DNA of 64,000 nucleotides, from positions 5,780,001-5,844,000 of the forward strand of contig CM045751.1 in the NCBI GenBank assembly GCA_024760905.1, read 5' to 3'. The position numbers and the translations under genes are program-made. The first letter of the stretch is position 1. Each line of letters begins with the position of its first letter. Origin of the DNA: Plotosus lineatus (taxonomy: Eukaryota; Chordata; Actinopteri; Siluriformes; Plotosidae). The notes below the pieces were generated by a model. That model worked only from the letters and a program-made list of their open reading frames with translations. It was not told where the DNA came from and ran no database searches. Positions 43,616-55,041 of this stretch are shown here, piece by piece.

Positions 43616-44008
43616 TCAGGGCATCACCATGGCAGCAGGTAACGGATCTTCAGAGCTGGAATCCACCCAGCTGCCCTCTCTGGGCGTCACAAGGCTTTCT
43701 TCACTTCGGCTCCAGAGCTCTTGCTTTGTGTTCGAGGACAGCGGCATGGTAGTTACGGCTAACGAATAGCGTCGGCGGCGCAGGCTTGTGGGCGCACAGA
43801 GGAGGGCCTTGTCTCTGTACGCCGTGTGAATAGAGAGAGGTGAGAGTGAGGGCAGGAGAAACACGAGCGCTACCTTGAAGTGAGCGACCTCGTCTCGGCT
43901 GTAAACATAGTTCAGGGGCAGAGACAGGTCGAGGGAGTGGGTGGAAGAACGATACACGCCTTTCTTCTTCAGGGGGGAGTGAGAGAAGAAAGGAGCATTG
44001 TCATTCAT
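43616..44008 (-). CDS. uncharacterised 130-codon ORF / candidate 5' coding exon
   Basis: I do not recognise this protein. The ATG lies in a good context (GGAGCCATGA) just downstream of CpG-containing sequence. It reads MNDNAPFFSHSPLKKKGVYR, a Ser-rich stretch, LPLNYVYSRDEVAHFK, a short hydrophobic segment VALVFLLPSLSP, LRRRRYSLAV, and a polar C-terminus with SRSEESLVTPREGSW. There is no signal peptide, and I see no clear membrane span. A donor-like AAG/GTAGCG after HFK (at about 43873) would make a 45-codon first exon; without splicing the frame stops after 130 codons. It is outside repeats, unlike most open frames here. It could be a real lineage-specific or poorly conserved gene, a 5' exon whose remainder I cannot find, or chance. 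Confidence 0.35.
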   Translation of the reverse strand: MNDNAPFFSHSPLKKKGVYRSSTHSLDLSLPLNYVYSRDEVAHFKVALVFLLPSLSPLSIHTAYRDKALLCAPTSLRRRRYSLAVTTMPLSSNTKQELWSRSEESLVTPREGSWVDSSSEDPLPAAMVMP

Positions 44009-44110
44009 GGCTCCTGCGCATTGATTTAGAGCTGGGAGAGGCGGTGGACGTGACGCCCGGTTCTGTGAGAACGGACGTGAAGCGCGAGGCGGCCATAAAA
44101 TTGATTATTG
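44009..44110 (-). promoter_or_regulatory. CpG-containing promoter-like segment
   Basis: Upstream of the 130-codon ORF: GGACGTGACGCCCGGTTC, GGACGTGAAGCGCGAGGCGG. CpGs are dense here compared with the surrounding sequence. No TATA box at a fitting distance except CATAAAATT at about 44095. Inferred. Confidence 0.35.
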
Positions 44111-44299
44111 ATGCAGACTAAAATGTGAATGTTTACCGGCATGTCCTAAAATGATTTCAGATTCGAGCACTTTAAGGTTTTTAAAATGAAAACTAAAAAA
44201 AAAAAAATGCACAATTTCACACGTTTCTTCAAAGCAGTATACCAGATGGTGAAATAATTTGAAGCCACAGAGATCACTGATAACAAAGATTTAAGGCAC

Positions 44300-44362
44300 T
44301 GCGTAATGGCGGCTCTCCCGAAAAATGATGACGCCATTGATGATGTAATGTCACGTGGCCAC
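44300..44362 (+). promoter_or_regulatory. YY1/CRE/E-box motif cluster
   Basis: GTAATGGCGGCTC (YY1-like), GATGACGCCATTGATG (CRE half-site), and TGTCACGTGGCC (E-box) lie within about 60 bp, about 300 bp from the ORF start. Possible divergent promoter with the preceding entry. Confidence 0.35.
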
Positions 44363-44954
44363 CATCCTCCCAAAAGTTGTGATATTGTCTGAAAGTCATA
44401 TGCGCCATTTTATTGAGACGTGCAACAAACTGAGCGACTCCTCAGGTAATGACGTCCGGCGTCAGGTCCATTCCCTTTCAGTCATTTCGAAATTAATTTC
44501 AGGGCTTGTGATAAGTGTTTGTAAATTTGTTTTAGTTTGTTTGTGTCTTGTATGTTTTATTTTCTCAAATGTAAATTTGTTTGGTCTTCGCGAGGAGAGC
44601 TTGGAGTGTTTCGCGAATGTGATTTTTGTTTTCCTAAAATGTAAATTTGCTCCACGCTCATAAAATTGTTTTACACGTTGTAATGTTGTGTTGCACTTCC
44701 CAGCCACCGTATTTATGCCAGCGTGCAAACAGATCACAGAAACCCGAGTCATGTTCAAGTTTGTTTTTTCATTTGAGTGGAAAACATGTCCGAGTCCAGT
44801 GAGTTTTCTCTCTGTTGTAACGCTACCTCTCTCGCTCTCTCCATTTCCCCGAGCGCTGAGCGACTTCTCCCCTGTGTTTCAGAGATAAAGGGTTGCGCCA
44901 GGAGCCCTGCCCCCCCTGCTGCCGCTCCCACGGCTCCCGATCGCCTCGTTCCCA

Positions 44955-45175
44955 GCCACACACACTCACACACACGCATACACACAGAGTGCCACTGTCT
45001 GCCCGCCGTCGGCCCAACGCCACCCACTCAAGTTGCATAACACACTCTCAATCTTTCTCTTGCACTCCCTCTTGCGCTCTCGCTCTCTTTCTATCTCGCT
45101 CTTTGCTCTTTCTTTTCTCTCTCTCTCTCTTTCGCTCACTCTTGCTCTTTCTTTTCTGTCTCTCTCATTACTGTC
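44955..45175. repeat. CA patch and (CT)-rich low-complexity tract
   Basis: Imperfect ACAC at 44958-44990 and long CTCTTT/TCTCTC pyrimidine-rich sequence from 45050 to 45172. Long frames here are compositional. Confidence 0.8.
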
Positions 45176-45910
45176 TTGTCCTTTCCTCAACTGTGCCTGT
45201 GACTGATTTCAGTACAGGGCAGAGGTAGAGGTGGTGCGAGAGGGCAGTTGCTCTGTCTGCGATCTTGGCCGCCACTGAAACTGGCACTGGTTGAAAAGCC
45301 TGGGAAAGGCTGATTTCAGAGCCGGGATGTTAAATCATGAAAAACGTGACCCTCCGAGTCCAGCCACAGCAAACCAACAACAACAATAATTAAAAAAAAA
45401 AAGTCAAATTCAGAGTTTTGATTTCCAACTCTTAGCCGTAAGCCGCCAGCGCTTATCACACGTCGACGTCAAGCCTGAGTGGCGGACAGAAATGTCAACA
45501 ACTTTAATAAAAGGGATCATGAAGCCAATGTAATATTAAGGTTTCAGGATCACTGATCATGAGGTATGGCAGCAGGATTTACAGTTTATATATAATAAGT
45601 CAAGTCACACTGCTGGTCTTTGAACTGGGTAACCTCGGATGATCTCAGCGTTTACACGTGATGGATTTGAGTGTGTTTGCTCACACATGATGTTTAGACT
45701 TTCGAGGAACAGCCAGACCCACATGGAACGGTGCATCATTTACACAGTAGCTGAATCGACCGAAGCTTTACAATGTGGCATGTTGTGAAGGTCTGAATGA
45801 TCCAGAAGATTCTGTATAGCGTACAAAGGTCTCGGATAACTGGTCCATTTTATTTTAATTATTACAATTTTCTATTATCGCCTTCGCTTTTTTTTTTTTT
45901 TTGTATTTAA
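45176..45910. other. intergenic, no gene seen
   Basis: Unique-looking; a T18 run at about 45887-45902. Confidence 0.5.
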
Positions 45911-45914
45911 CTGT

Positions 45915-46080
45915 GCGACAAAGTAACACAAAGGTTAGCACGTCCGCCTCTCAACAGGAGGGCCTCGGTTTGATTCCCGCACTAGAGTGCTTTTGTGTGG
46001 AGTTTGCATGTTCTATCTGTGCTTGCATGGGTTTCCTTCGGGGATCCAAAGTCTAAAAATATACACAGTGGTATAATAGG
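45915..46080 (+). mobile_element. SINE-II 5' fragment
   Basis: GTTAGCACGTCCGCCTCTCA, TTTGCATGTTCTATCTGTGC, ATACACAGTGGTATAATAGG. Confidence 0.75.
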
Positions 46081-46285
46081 CCACCCTGAACAGCTCATCA
46101 GGCCATCGCAGGGTCAACACACGTACAACTATTCACACTCACTGTCACACCTAGTGGGTGACTTGGAAATGCCAAGCAGTCCTACTGTACATGTTTTTGG
46201 ACTGAGGGCAGAAACCGGAGTACCCGGAGGAAACCCGTGTAAGCACGGGGAAAACATGCAAACTCCACACAGAAACAACCATGAG
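46081..46285 (-). mobile_element. SINE-II fragment, inverted against its neighbour
   Basis: - strand: GTTTGCATGTTTTCCCCGTG, CTTACACGGGTTTCCTCCGG, ATTCACACTCACTGTCACAC on +. Forms an inverted SINE pair with 45915-46080. Confidence 0.8.
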
Positions 46286-46287
46286 GG

Positions 46288-46545
46288 CAATATATAATTT
46301 ATGGGCTGTTTAATCTTAATTATGGTTGCAGGAAGGCAGGTGCCCATCTCGGCCAACTCTGGATGAGTCCATAGTGCACACTGCTCAGCAACAAAGGCCA
46401 TCACAGCGCAGAACCACGCTAGCGGCTATGCACCTACTCTTGATGAAAGTCAGCAATGGTTCTTCTACATGAACCTTTCACCACAGAGTGAGAGACATGG
46501 CCGTTCTGTGATAACCCAGTTAGCTGCACTGGGGGGGGGGTAACA
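46288..46545 (-). mobile_element. SINE-I with tail B, head missing
   Basis: - strand: CCCCAGTGCAGCTAACTGGG, TTATCACAGAACGGCCATG, TAGCCGCTAGCGTGGTTCTG, CTGCAACCATAATTAAG tail. Directly joined to the SINE-II pair. Confidence 0.78.
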
Positions 46546-46837
46546 GTACACTGCACAATACATAGTATCAAAATGTATAATGAGAATAATTATTATTATT
46601 ATAGAGAAATTTCTGACACATGGATTATCTTTGAAGACACGTGTGTGATTATTTGAGCCTGTGGTTTGTACAGTTATTATATAAACACAATCATAGATAT
46701 GTCTCGGATGATTGATTGCTTTTAAGAGTAATAAAAATTATTATTCGCCCTTTAATACACCAGACATGAAGCAGAAACACATCCACACTGGCTGATTGGT
46801 TCATCTCAGAGCATCATGCTCGTTTTCTTTCTCTAGC

Positions 46838-46842
<5 letters not shown>

Positions 46843-46874
<32 letters not shown>

Positions 46875-46890
46875 TACACACACACACACA
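46843..46890. repeat. (TC)n(CA)n microsatellite
   Basis: About 14 TC units then CACATA(CA)n. Confidence 0.92.
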
Positions 46891-46894
46891 CTGT

Positions 46895-47045
46895 ACAGTC
46901 AGCAAGGCATTGGCATGTTTTTGAAACCCAACAAAACCCATGTGGACACAAGGACAGCATGTTCAGCTCCACACAGACAGCAACTTGAGCACAGACTCGA
47001 ACCTGGGAAATGTGAGGCGGTGGCTCTGCGCTGTCGTGCCGCCCA
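46895..47045 (-). mobile_element. SINE-II 5' fragment
   Basis: - strand: GGGCGGCACGACAGCGCAGA head, CCCAGGTTCGAGTCTGTGC, GTGTGGAGCTGAACATGCTG. Confidence 0.72.
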
Positions 47046-47049
47046 GGAA

Positions 47050-48070
47050 AAAATTGCGTAACTAAAAATAGACATTAAAGTAGAAAACTGATGTTATAAT
47101 TTTAGGCTGGATCTGAATCAGGATGGGTTTTCATTCCCCAAATCTTTGTTGACGATGTGTACGTGCTGTGGTCCACCCTTCACTTTTCAACAAATGCTCT
47201 CTTTAGGATAATCACATCTTATCTGAATCGATAAAAGGACTTTTTTCACATTACATCACTGCATGTTATCATTAGACAAATGCTGGGTGGAGCCACCTTT
47301 AAAAAAAAAAAAAAAAGCCATTACATGGAAGATGAACAAGGAATAAAAAGTCTGCTTATACAACATCGATCTGCTGTTGACACTATATTTGGAAGATGGG
47401 GTATATTTTTGAGCAGCAACACTTTCGTAGCAATAAATAATGCAGGAGAGAAATATATTGTATTACCGGGCATGCACACACCTCATAAACAAAAAACAAA
47501 AAGGGGAAGAACATCCATCCCACATCTCGTTTGCTTTGCACCCATTGGAAGACTGAAGACATGGAAACCACCCCGTTTGTCTCTCAGGACTCGTGTCATC
47601 CATGCTGACCAAGAGAGAGGCTGTACTTATATTTAGACTCTCAGACCAGGGAGAGGAGGGGAAAAAAAGGGCAGGCCAGACCCGGTCACTCGATAAATAA
47701 AGAGCCGAGATCCTGAGAACGACAGCAAAGTCTTAGCAAGGAAAACAATCGGCGAGCCGACCCAGAGCGGCCTGAGAAAACAAACACGGCTGATGAGAAC
47801 GCCGCTGCCTCAGAGCGCCTCATTAGCAGCCAGATGCAGCTTCCCCCCACCCCCCCATGCCTCTCAGCGCCGTTTCCTCCTTGTACACAGACTTCTCACC
47901 TCCTCACTGGCCAAGTGTATGGTCCAGATTCAGATAGCGCGCCAACGCATGTTGGAAAAAAATGTCGTAATTCCTTATCGGATCCGGCGGTTTCTTGTTT
48001 TAGCTGAAACATGCAGCCAGCTGCTTTTTTTATTTTAAAGCCTAGTGTGACATTTAACTCCGATTATGGA
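47050..48070. other. intergenic, no gene seen
   Basis: Holds an A-run (47300-47315) and a 118-codon open frame (47280-47636) with no recognised family, splice context or domain; I do not call it a gene. Confidence 0.45.
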
Positions 48071-48079
48071 CACTCATTT

Positions 48080-48345
48080 TCACGCCATAGATGGATAGAT
48101 AGATAGATGAATTGAACTACAGATGACAGATGGAAGGAACAGCTGGATGGATGGATGAATGAAAATACAGTATGGACAAACAACTACAGTACATTTATGG
48201 ATGAAGAGCTGGATGGACAGAAAGATGGTCAGACATAGGTATATCTATGAATGAAACCGATGAATGGTCAGAGAGATAAAGTAATAAATTAGATGGAAGG
48301 ATAGATGGACTCATGAACAGAGAGATGATTGAACAAACGATAAAT
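48080..48345. repeat. degenerate (GATA)/(GATG) tetranucleotide tract
   Basis: GATGGATAGATAGATAGATG followed by loosely spaced GATGGA/GATGAA words across 260 bp. Confidence 0.7.
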
Positions 48346-48384
48346 GAATAAATTTGGAATTATTTGTAAAAATGTTGTTTTGGA

Positions 48385-48612
48385 AGTGACTGGTGGTGGC
48401 CTTGGTGGTAAGGTGTTGGATTACTGATCCCAAGGTCACGTGTTCAAGCCCCACTATCAGCGGGTTGCCACTGCTGTTCTCAAAGTGACGCTAACTGGGT
48501 TATCAAAGGCCGGCCATGTCGCTCACTGTCTTCGGTGAGAATCATATAAAAGAACCGTTGCAGACTTTCGTCAAAAGTCGCTGCACAGCCGTCGGTGTGT
48601 TTCTGCCCTTGC
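48385..48612 (+). mobile_element. SINE-I, 3' truncated
   Basis: ACTGGTGGTGGCCTTGGTGG head, ATCAAAGGCCGGCCATGTCG, ends at TTTCTGCCCTTGC with neither tail A nor tail B. Confidence 0.85.
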
Positions 48613-49274
48613 ATTTAGTCTATAGTGTCCAATATTGTACTGCCTGGATATGTTTTTATTTTCTAAACCATTCATCATGTTGGGAGATTTAATTGCGGAT
48701 CATTTATCTGGGTGTGGTTTTCTTTCTTCCTGAGCCTCAGCTTCTTGGCCCTTTATATCATCACCTTTCACACAGAGAGCATTTCACAGGTTTCTTGTCT
48801 CGTATATTATATTTTCTGTAACCTGTGGATCAGAGCTGTTTGTGTCAGTCGCAGAACACAGGCCTGATACATGTACCAAAGCGATTGGTTATTAACTTTC
48901 TCCAGGAGTGAGATGATGGATGGATATTTCTACTTGATGTATCAGGCTGTAAAAACGAGTTAAATTGTTGTGTGATGGAGTAATGATGGGAAATGAGGTT
49001 TTAACAAGGTTTGTCCAGCTGTAAATTCAGTCACCTTGAATGACGGTTCATATCAGCTGTGAAATATAGGCTGTGAAATAAATAAATGAAATTAAAATAA
49101 ATAAATAAATAAAATAAACAAACAAGTAAATAACAACCAGCAGGATATTACATCCTGGTGTGTGTGGGTGCGCGCGTTGGTGTGTATGCTTCATATCAGT
49201 GAGAGCAATCGCCCTGCACAACAGCAGGAAGTTCTGCCCAACACACATATTGTACTCCAGAGCTGCAGCCTGTC

Positions 49275-49303
49275 AACACACACACACACACACACACACA
49301 GTG
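49275..49303. repeat. (CA)n microsatellite
   Basis: About 14 units. Confidence 0.9.
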
Positions 49304-49374
49304 AAAAATGCTAAATGAAGGGCAGTTTCACTTTTAGTAGTTTTAAGTAAGTCAACAAATAATTTGTGCTCTGT

Positions 49375-49500
49375 AGATATTCATTCATTTTATAAGCCGC
49401 TTCATCTTATTCAGGATTGCAGGGAGGCTGGTGCCCATCTCAGCCGATTCTTGGTGAGGGCAGGGTACACCCATTACAACTCACCAGTCAAGGACCTCTC
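49375..49500 (-). mobile_element. SINE tail-B fragment
   Basis: - strand: GGTGTACCCTGCCCTCACC, GGCTGAGATGGGCACCAGCC, then AAGCGGCTTATAAAATGAAT. Confidence 0.72.
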
Positions 49501-49970
49501 TTTCTCTATCTCTATATACTGTATATATGTGTGTGTGTGTATATATAAAACGATCTGATAGATATAAAAGTTCTTCAGTAGTGTTACAGTGGTGGCAATA
49601 TTTTCGTACGGATCTGTATGAGCCAGTGATGTAAGGTTAGTTGTTAGTTTAGTGATACAGTATAATACGTATGGGAAATGGAGATGTTTCTGATAGCTTT
49701 CTCCAAATTAAGGACATAGCTTGACGTCGTACAGAAAGTGCCGACCTCCACCGTGGCGATCTTTTCTTTACATGGGTTACAGTGGGATACTGTATGATGC
49801 AGATGCACGGTACCCCCTTGTGGCCCGTTCCATTATTATTATTTTTAGCTCTGTATTTTGCTTACTTTCGTGGTGATTTCGGCCTCCATACCCTATTACG
49901 CAATGTTAAAAAATCCTTCAAAACCGTTTTTGGGTCTGGATTCAGATCCTAAAGTTCTTTTTTTTTTTTT

Positions 49971-50478
49971 CAGGGATCCCAGGTCGCCGCTATTTAGCGG
50001 AATTCTGCTATTTTTATAAATTTATGCAATAAGTACACTGTAAGACTGTTTACTAGTGCAGAGTAAATGTTGTGACATTCTGAATGATAGTGTTATACTA
50101 TTAACGTATTAACTTGTAGCAGGTATGCTCACTAGTTGAACACAAATGTTTGTTGTGATAATATATGTCATGTGTTATGTGATCATTCTACAAATTGGTT
50201 GATAATTATTTCATGCTTATGTTACACATGAATGACGTGTGTTTATCTACACTGAAATAACCTTTTAGTATTTTTACATTATTTAAGCGGTTTTGTTTAG
50301 TGTTTATGCACGTTACAAAGCAATGATTAACTTGTTTGCATGATTTTTTACGTGACATGTTCTGCCCGTGGACCCCGCAAGGAACCTGTAGCCCCCTTGT
50401 CCCCCATCTGAATTATTTCATTTCCTCTATTTCTAAACGCTTTTCCTCTATTTTTTCTAAACCTCACTGGGATCCCTG
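49971..50478. mobile_element. hAT-like non-autonomous element
   Basis: Ends CAGGGATCCCAGGTC and CACTGGGATCCCTG are inverted repeats, flanked by T-runs compatible with an 8-bp TTTTTTTT/TTTTTTAT duplication. 508 bp; no coding frame. Confidence 0.7.
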
Positions 50479-51085
50479 TTTTTTATTCCAAGACACACAT
50501 TATTAATTTTCGAGTTATTTTGCTCACAGACACACACCTTGATGGAGGGGAAAGAGCATAATGTAACTAAATTATTGTTCACAACAGTTACTACCAAGTA
50601 GGCAGAAAAAGACCATGCTAATTTCTAGTTAGCATAAAAGTGAGTATTGTTTCCTTTTAATTAAAAGCCCATCACTCGCGATGGATGTAGGAACATAACT
50701 CAGATAAATATTGATATTTGTTTCAGTTTATCTTGTATATTTTGCCCAAAAAATGATATAATGAGCCTGAGGTTGCTTAATCTGTTTCCTTTAACATTTT
50801 AGTTAACTTTAGCTAGGGGTCCATATTTTATATTAGCCTAGCAGTGCTGAGCACAACCTTGCATTCACCTTCCCGTGTCAAATGCACAAAGTTACAATGG
50901 ATCTACATAGGATGTTCAGAAAATGTGTCTTTTTAATGCTCTGTTAAAATGTTTGTATTTCTACAACATAGAGAGAATTTAGTGGAGTAGAAAAGTGTGT
51001 GTGCAGGACACCTGTGAGAAATGGAGGAAAGGCCATGTGTTCTCACATGCACATCTGGGGTTGTCCTATGAGAAAGACAGAAAGC
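50479..51085. other. intergenic, no gene seen
   Basis: AT-rich unique-looking sequence. Confidence 0.5.
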
Positions 51086-51088
51086 TGA

Positions 51089-51221
51089 AAAGTGTGTGTG
51101 TGTGTGTGTATACACGTGTGTGTGTGTGTCATTGTGGGTGTTTGCATGCTGGTGGAGGGGTATAGAGCGGTGGGAATGTCACCTGATCGTTGGCCTAGTG
51201 GAGACCTCAGTGGGCTGCTGC

Positions 51222-51275
<54 letters not shown>
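51089..51275. repeat. (GT)n and (GA)n microsatellites
   Basis: GT at 51091-51108, 51116-51129 and 51222-51247; GA at 51250-51275. Confidence 0.92.
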
Positions 51276-51281
<6 letters not shown>

Positions 51282-51413
51282 GAGTGGGCTCACGTCACAA
51301 AAAGCTCTCTGTACTAAAGAGCCGCTGCCAAAGGAAGTCAGTCACACTCGACTCGTTCACTGGCCCTGAGAATAAGCGTGAGAGAGAACTGGAGGAGGGT
51401 CATTACTGCTGGC

Positions 51414-51415
<2 letters not shown>

Positions 51416-51447
<32 letters not shown>
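51416..51447. repeat. (CA)n microsatellite
   Basis: About 16 units. Confidence 0.92.
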
Positions 51448-51451
<4 letters not shown>

Positions 51452-51794
51452 TGATTCCTGCCAGGCCTTAGATTATTAAATAAAAGGTGGCCTTTACATT
51501 GTAGATAGAGCATATAAATAATCATAAAAAATTTAAATAAACAATTAAAGAATAAATACTGGGGGGTTTGAATAAAAAAAAAAAACAAGTCTCAAATAAT
51601 GCTACAATAAGATTAATTTAATAATACACTAAATAGACAACATTTATTTACTAAATTCTTTAAACTAAATAATATCTAATATAAATATGTAAAATAAATG
51701 TAGGTATTAATTATTAACAAATTAGAGCATTAATAGTTGGGGAAAAATTGAATTTAAAAATCGAAATCAATGTGTTAAAGTAAATATTTATTAA

Positions 51795-52015
51795 AAACAC
51801 ACACAACTATCCAAACTTACACCTCGGAGCAACAAATTGGATACATGTCTGTGGACTGTGGGAAGAGACAAGAATACCCAGGAGAAACCCATAGAAGCCC
51901 GGGGAGAACATACAGACACACGGAAATGCCAAACCGAGCCCGCATCTCGAACCCTGAACCTTATTGCTTTAAGTGAGGCATGTGAAGCACTACACCACTG
52001 TGCCGCCCTGAAGCC
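51795..52015 (-). mobile_element. SINE-II 5' half
   Basis: - strand: CAGGGCGGCACAGTGGTGTA head, AATAAGGTTCAGGGTTCGAG, TTCCCACAGTCCACAGACAT. Tail missing. Confidence 0.8.
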
Positions 52016-52477
52016 CATTTAAAACTAAATAATCTCTGTTCATTACAAAGCTGTAATTGTGAGCACTTACAATAACCACACTGATGTTTTAATAAATGGA
52101 AATAAACAGATTTTTTACGGAGAGATTAATCAGTCAGTGTTCCCTTTTTATACTTCTCGACAGTTTTGTTTGTGAAAATGGACGATATTGTATCTCTAGC
52201 AATTAAAGTCATTACCGGACTAAGATGGAGGTGTGAAGGGAGCTGATTACAACCCGATGTTGTAGCCTGCTTTATACAGGCTGGTACCTTCCCAGATCAG
52301 ATAATGAGTGTATTATTAGTGTTCATGCAAACACACACTCTCTGTGTTCCTTCTTTTCTTCACTTTCACATCCCTCTGAAATCCCACTCTTTCCCTTCAT
52401 CCCAAGCTTCACAAGCCTCTTACATCGTGTTCTTTCTGTTGGTTTCTCCCACTCATTCAGTGTCACACATCTAAATG

Positions 52478-52482
<5 letters not shown>

Positions 52483-52533
<51 letters not shown>
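52483..52533. repeat. (GT)n microsatellite
   Basis: About 25 units; the long Thr-His frames on the other strand are spurious. Confidence 0.95.
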
Positions 52534-52535
<2 letters not shown>

Positions 52536-52629
52536 TGAGGGGAAGGTGTGTAAAAGTGGAGTATGACCCTGGGGAGGGAATTTTAGAGATAAAAGAAATG
52601 GAGAGCTCTGTGTGAGAGAAGAACAGAGA

Positions 52630-52666
52630 TTGTGTGTGTGTGTGTGTGTGTGTGCGCGTGTGTGCA
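52630..52666. repeat. (GT)n microsatellite
   Basis: About 17 units with GC interruptions. Confidence 0.9.
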
Positions 52667-52784
52667 CGTAGGGGGAAACAGATAAAATGAGACAGGGAGT
52701 GTGTGTGCGTTTTAACAGGGAGGCTGTACAAGTAGGACTTCACAGATAGTAAGAGCGTGGGATGGACATCACAGAGATGAGGGA

Positions 52785-52785
<1 letters not shown>

Positions 52786-52827
<42 letters not shown>
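52786..52827. repeat. (GT)n microsatellite
   Basis: About 20 units. Confidence 0.92.
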
Positions 52828-52832
<5 letters not shown>

Positions 52833-53004
52833 ATATAAAAACAACTGCACATGTGTAAAATCAGAACACACCCTCACGCACACTCACACACAGGTAAACA
52901 CATACCAGACTGCTCAGCTGGTCGCTCCAAACTGATTTCACAAACAAATCCCTCTGAAAGACAAAGACGTGACCATTTTATCATTTCACATAAATCGGAT
53001 TTCA

Positions 53005-53345
53005 TCTGGGTTAGCACTTCCACCACACAGCAAGAAGGGCCTGGGTTCAATTCCCAGCTTGGATGTTTCTATGTGGAGTTTGCATGTTCTCCGCGTGCTT
53101 GTGTGGGGTTCCTCCGGGTACTCCGGTTTCCTCCCACAGTTCAAAAATCATGCACAGCAGTTTAATTGGCTGTTCCAAATCACCCCGAGGTGTGAGTGTG
53201 AGTATGAATGGGTGTGTGAGTGTTGGCCCTGCGACGGCCTGGCGAGCTGTCCAGGCTGTACCCCACATTTGCCTAGAGTCGGCTGAGACGGGCGTCAATT
53301 CCTTCATGACCCTAATTAGGATTAAGCCTTTCAGAAAAGGAATGA
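53005..53345 (+). mobile_element. SINE-II with tail B, near full length
   Basis: GGGTTAGCACTTCCACCACA head, GCAAGAAGGGCCTGGGTTCA, TTTGCATGTTCTCCGCGTGC, CGACGGCCTGGCGAGCTGTC, CCCTAATTAGGATTAAGCCT, AAAAGGAATGAAT. Confidence 0.9.
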
Positions 53346-53349
53346 ATTT

Positions 53350-54429
53350 ATTTAGAAATTAGGACATTTTATATATGGATGGATGGATGGATGGATGAAG
53401 CCTCCATTGTTATCGCGGTTCAGCCTTCCCAAACCACCTTGGAGTTGTTTATTTTCTTTAGCAAGAAAAAGAAGCACATGTTTGACTTCCCTCGCTGTAC
53501 TTTTCCTGTTGAGTCATGAAATAAATAAGCATATTTCACCCTGCGATACACACATCGTACGCTCCTGAAGCAGAAGCCCTTCTCGGTGTTTGTATTCAGT
53601 TGCTTGGAGTGAATTGCTGCTGGTTTTATGTCGATAAAGTTCCATGTGGGGAAACAGAACGGCAGATTTGTGCATGCGAGCTTTTTAACATCCGATATTG
53701 TTGTAGATTGTGTGCGAAGTCGCGATGAAGCTCTGATTTCGCCCGAAGTCTCCAGTCTCCCCTGGTAGGATTAAACAGTTCTGCAAATTGATGGAAGGAT
53801 AAAAGGATGAATGAACAGATATAAACAAATACTTTGCCATGAATTAATTCATTTCCAAACCGCTCTGCTCCCACAAATAAGTCCTATAAATACATAAACA
53901 ACAGTCAATGAACCACAACAACCAGGACAAGGACATTATTAAATAAAGAAAAAAATTATCAAAAATAGAAAGTCCCAGTTTACACCATATGTGCACATCC
54001 AATGCACTTTCTACCCGTTCTAATCCCCGTGTTTCATAACCGGCCTGTTTAATACAAAAATATAAAATTATTTATCTTTTTGCGACGACTTACGACTATT
54101 CAAATTTACGACCACCCAGGACTAAAATAAATAAATAGCTTATATACTTGGGTGTGAATATCATCAGCCTCGCCGAGCGGATTCGAACCTATCTGTGAGG
54201 ATCAAATAGGCGCAACCATGTCCATGTACTTAATCAGAAAAAGATGAGAGAGAGCGAGAGATTCAAACATTTGTCACCAAAACAAACAAACAAAAAAAAA
54301 AAACAGGAATATTATTAGCAGGTTGTTCTCAAATGTTCACATTATATACAAAATGGTAAACGGATTTACATAATGCAGAATTAATGAAAAATATTAGAGG
54401 AAGACCAAAAAAAAAATCAAACGTACAGA

Positions 54430-54430
<1 letters not shown>
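53350..54430. other. intergenic, no gene seen
   Basis: Short GATG repeat (53378-53398). Otherwise AT-rich and unassigned. Confidence 0.5.

Positions 54431-54432
<2 letters not shown>

Positions 54433-54481
<49 letters not shown>
54433..54481. repeat. (GT)n microsatellite
   Basis: About 24 units. Confidence 0.95.
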
Positions 54482-54485
<4 letters not shown>

Positions 54486-54552
54486 TAGATACAAACACAT
54501 ACGGAAAGATGAGCGAGAGAGAGAATTCCAACAAGAAAAAAAAACGTAATAT

Positions 54553-54905
54553 TCATTAATTTTCTGAACCACTGCTTAATCCTAATTAGGGTTGCAGGGA
54601 GGCTGGCGCCCATCTCAGTTGACTTTGGGTGAGGGCAGGGTACACCCCAGGCCTCTCGCCAGGGTATTGCATTGCAGGGCCCAACACTCACAACCATTCA
54701 TACTCGCATTCACACCTAGGGGCGATTTGGAACAGCCATTGACCTACTGTGCATGTTTTCGGACTGTGGGAGGAAACCAGAGTACCCAGAGGAAACCCAC
54801 GCAAGTATGGGAAGAACATACACACTCACATACACATAGAAGTGCTTGTATCACAAATCAAAACCAGGACCTGCTTGCCGTGATGCTCGCCACCATGCCT
54901 AGCGC
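54553..54905 (-). mobile_element. SINE-II with tail B, near full length
   Basis: - strand: AGGCATGGTGGCGAGCATCA head, GCAAGCAGGTCCTGGTTTTG, CCTCCCACAGTCCGAAAACA, CAACTGAGATGGGCGCCAGC, CCCTAATTAGGATTAAGCAG. Confidence 0.88.
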
Positions 54906-54990
54906 CTACTCTATGGTGTGTAAATTTCCATTTTGCAGCCTGTTTTAACAAATTAAAATTCTATCAATTTTCCTTTCAAGATATTTTACA

Positions 54991-54993
<3 letters not shown>

Positions 54994-55037
<44 letters not shown>
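54994..55037. repeat. poly(T) run
   Basis: About 42 T. Confidence 0.95.

Positions 55038-55041
<4 letters not shown>

Noticed and set aside
44777..45228. Ser/Leu/Arg-rich frames on both strands around 45 kb
   Set aside because: Driven by CT-rich and CA-rich low-complexity sequence.
47280..47636. 118-codon frame on the + strand
   Set aside because: Starts in an A-run, has no recognisable domain, homology or splice/promoter context.
52323..52743. Frames of 90-114 codons with long Thr-His runs
   Set aside because: GT microsatellites read on the other strand, with no supported exon.
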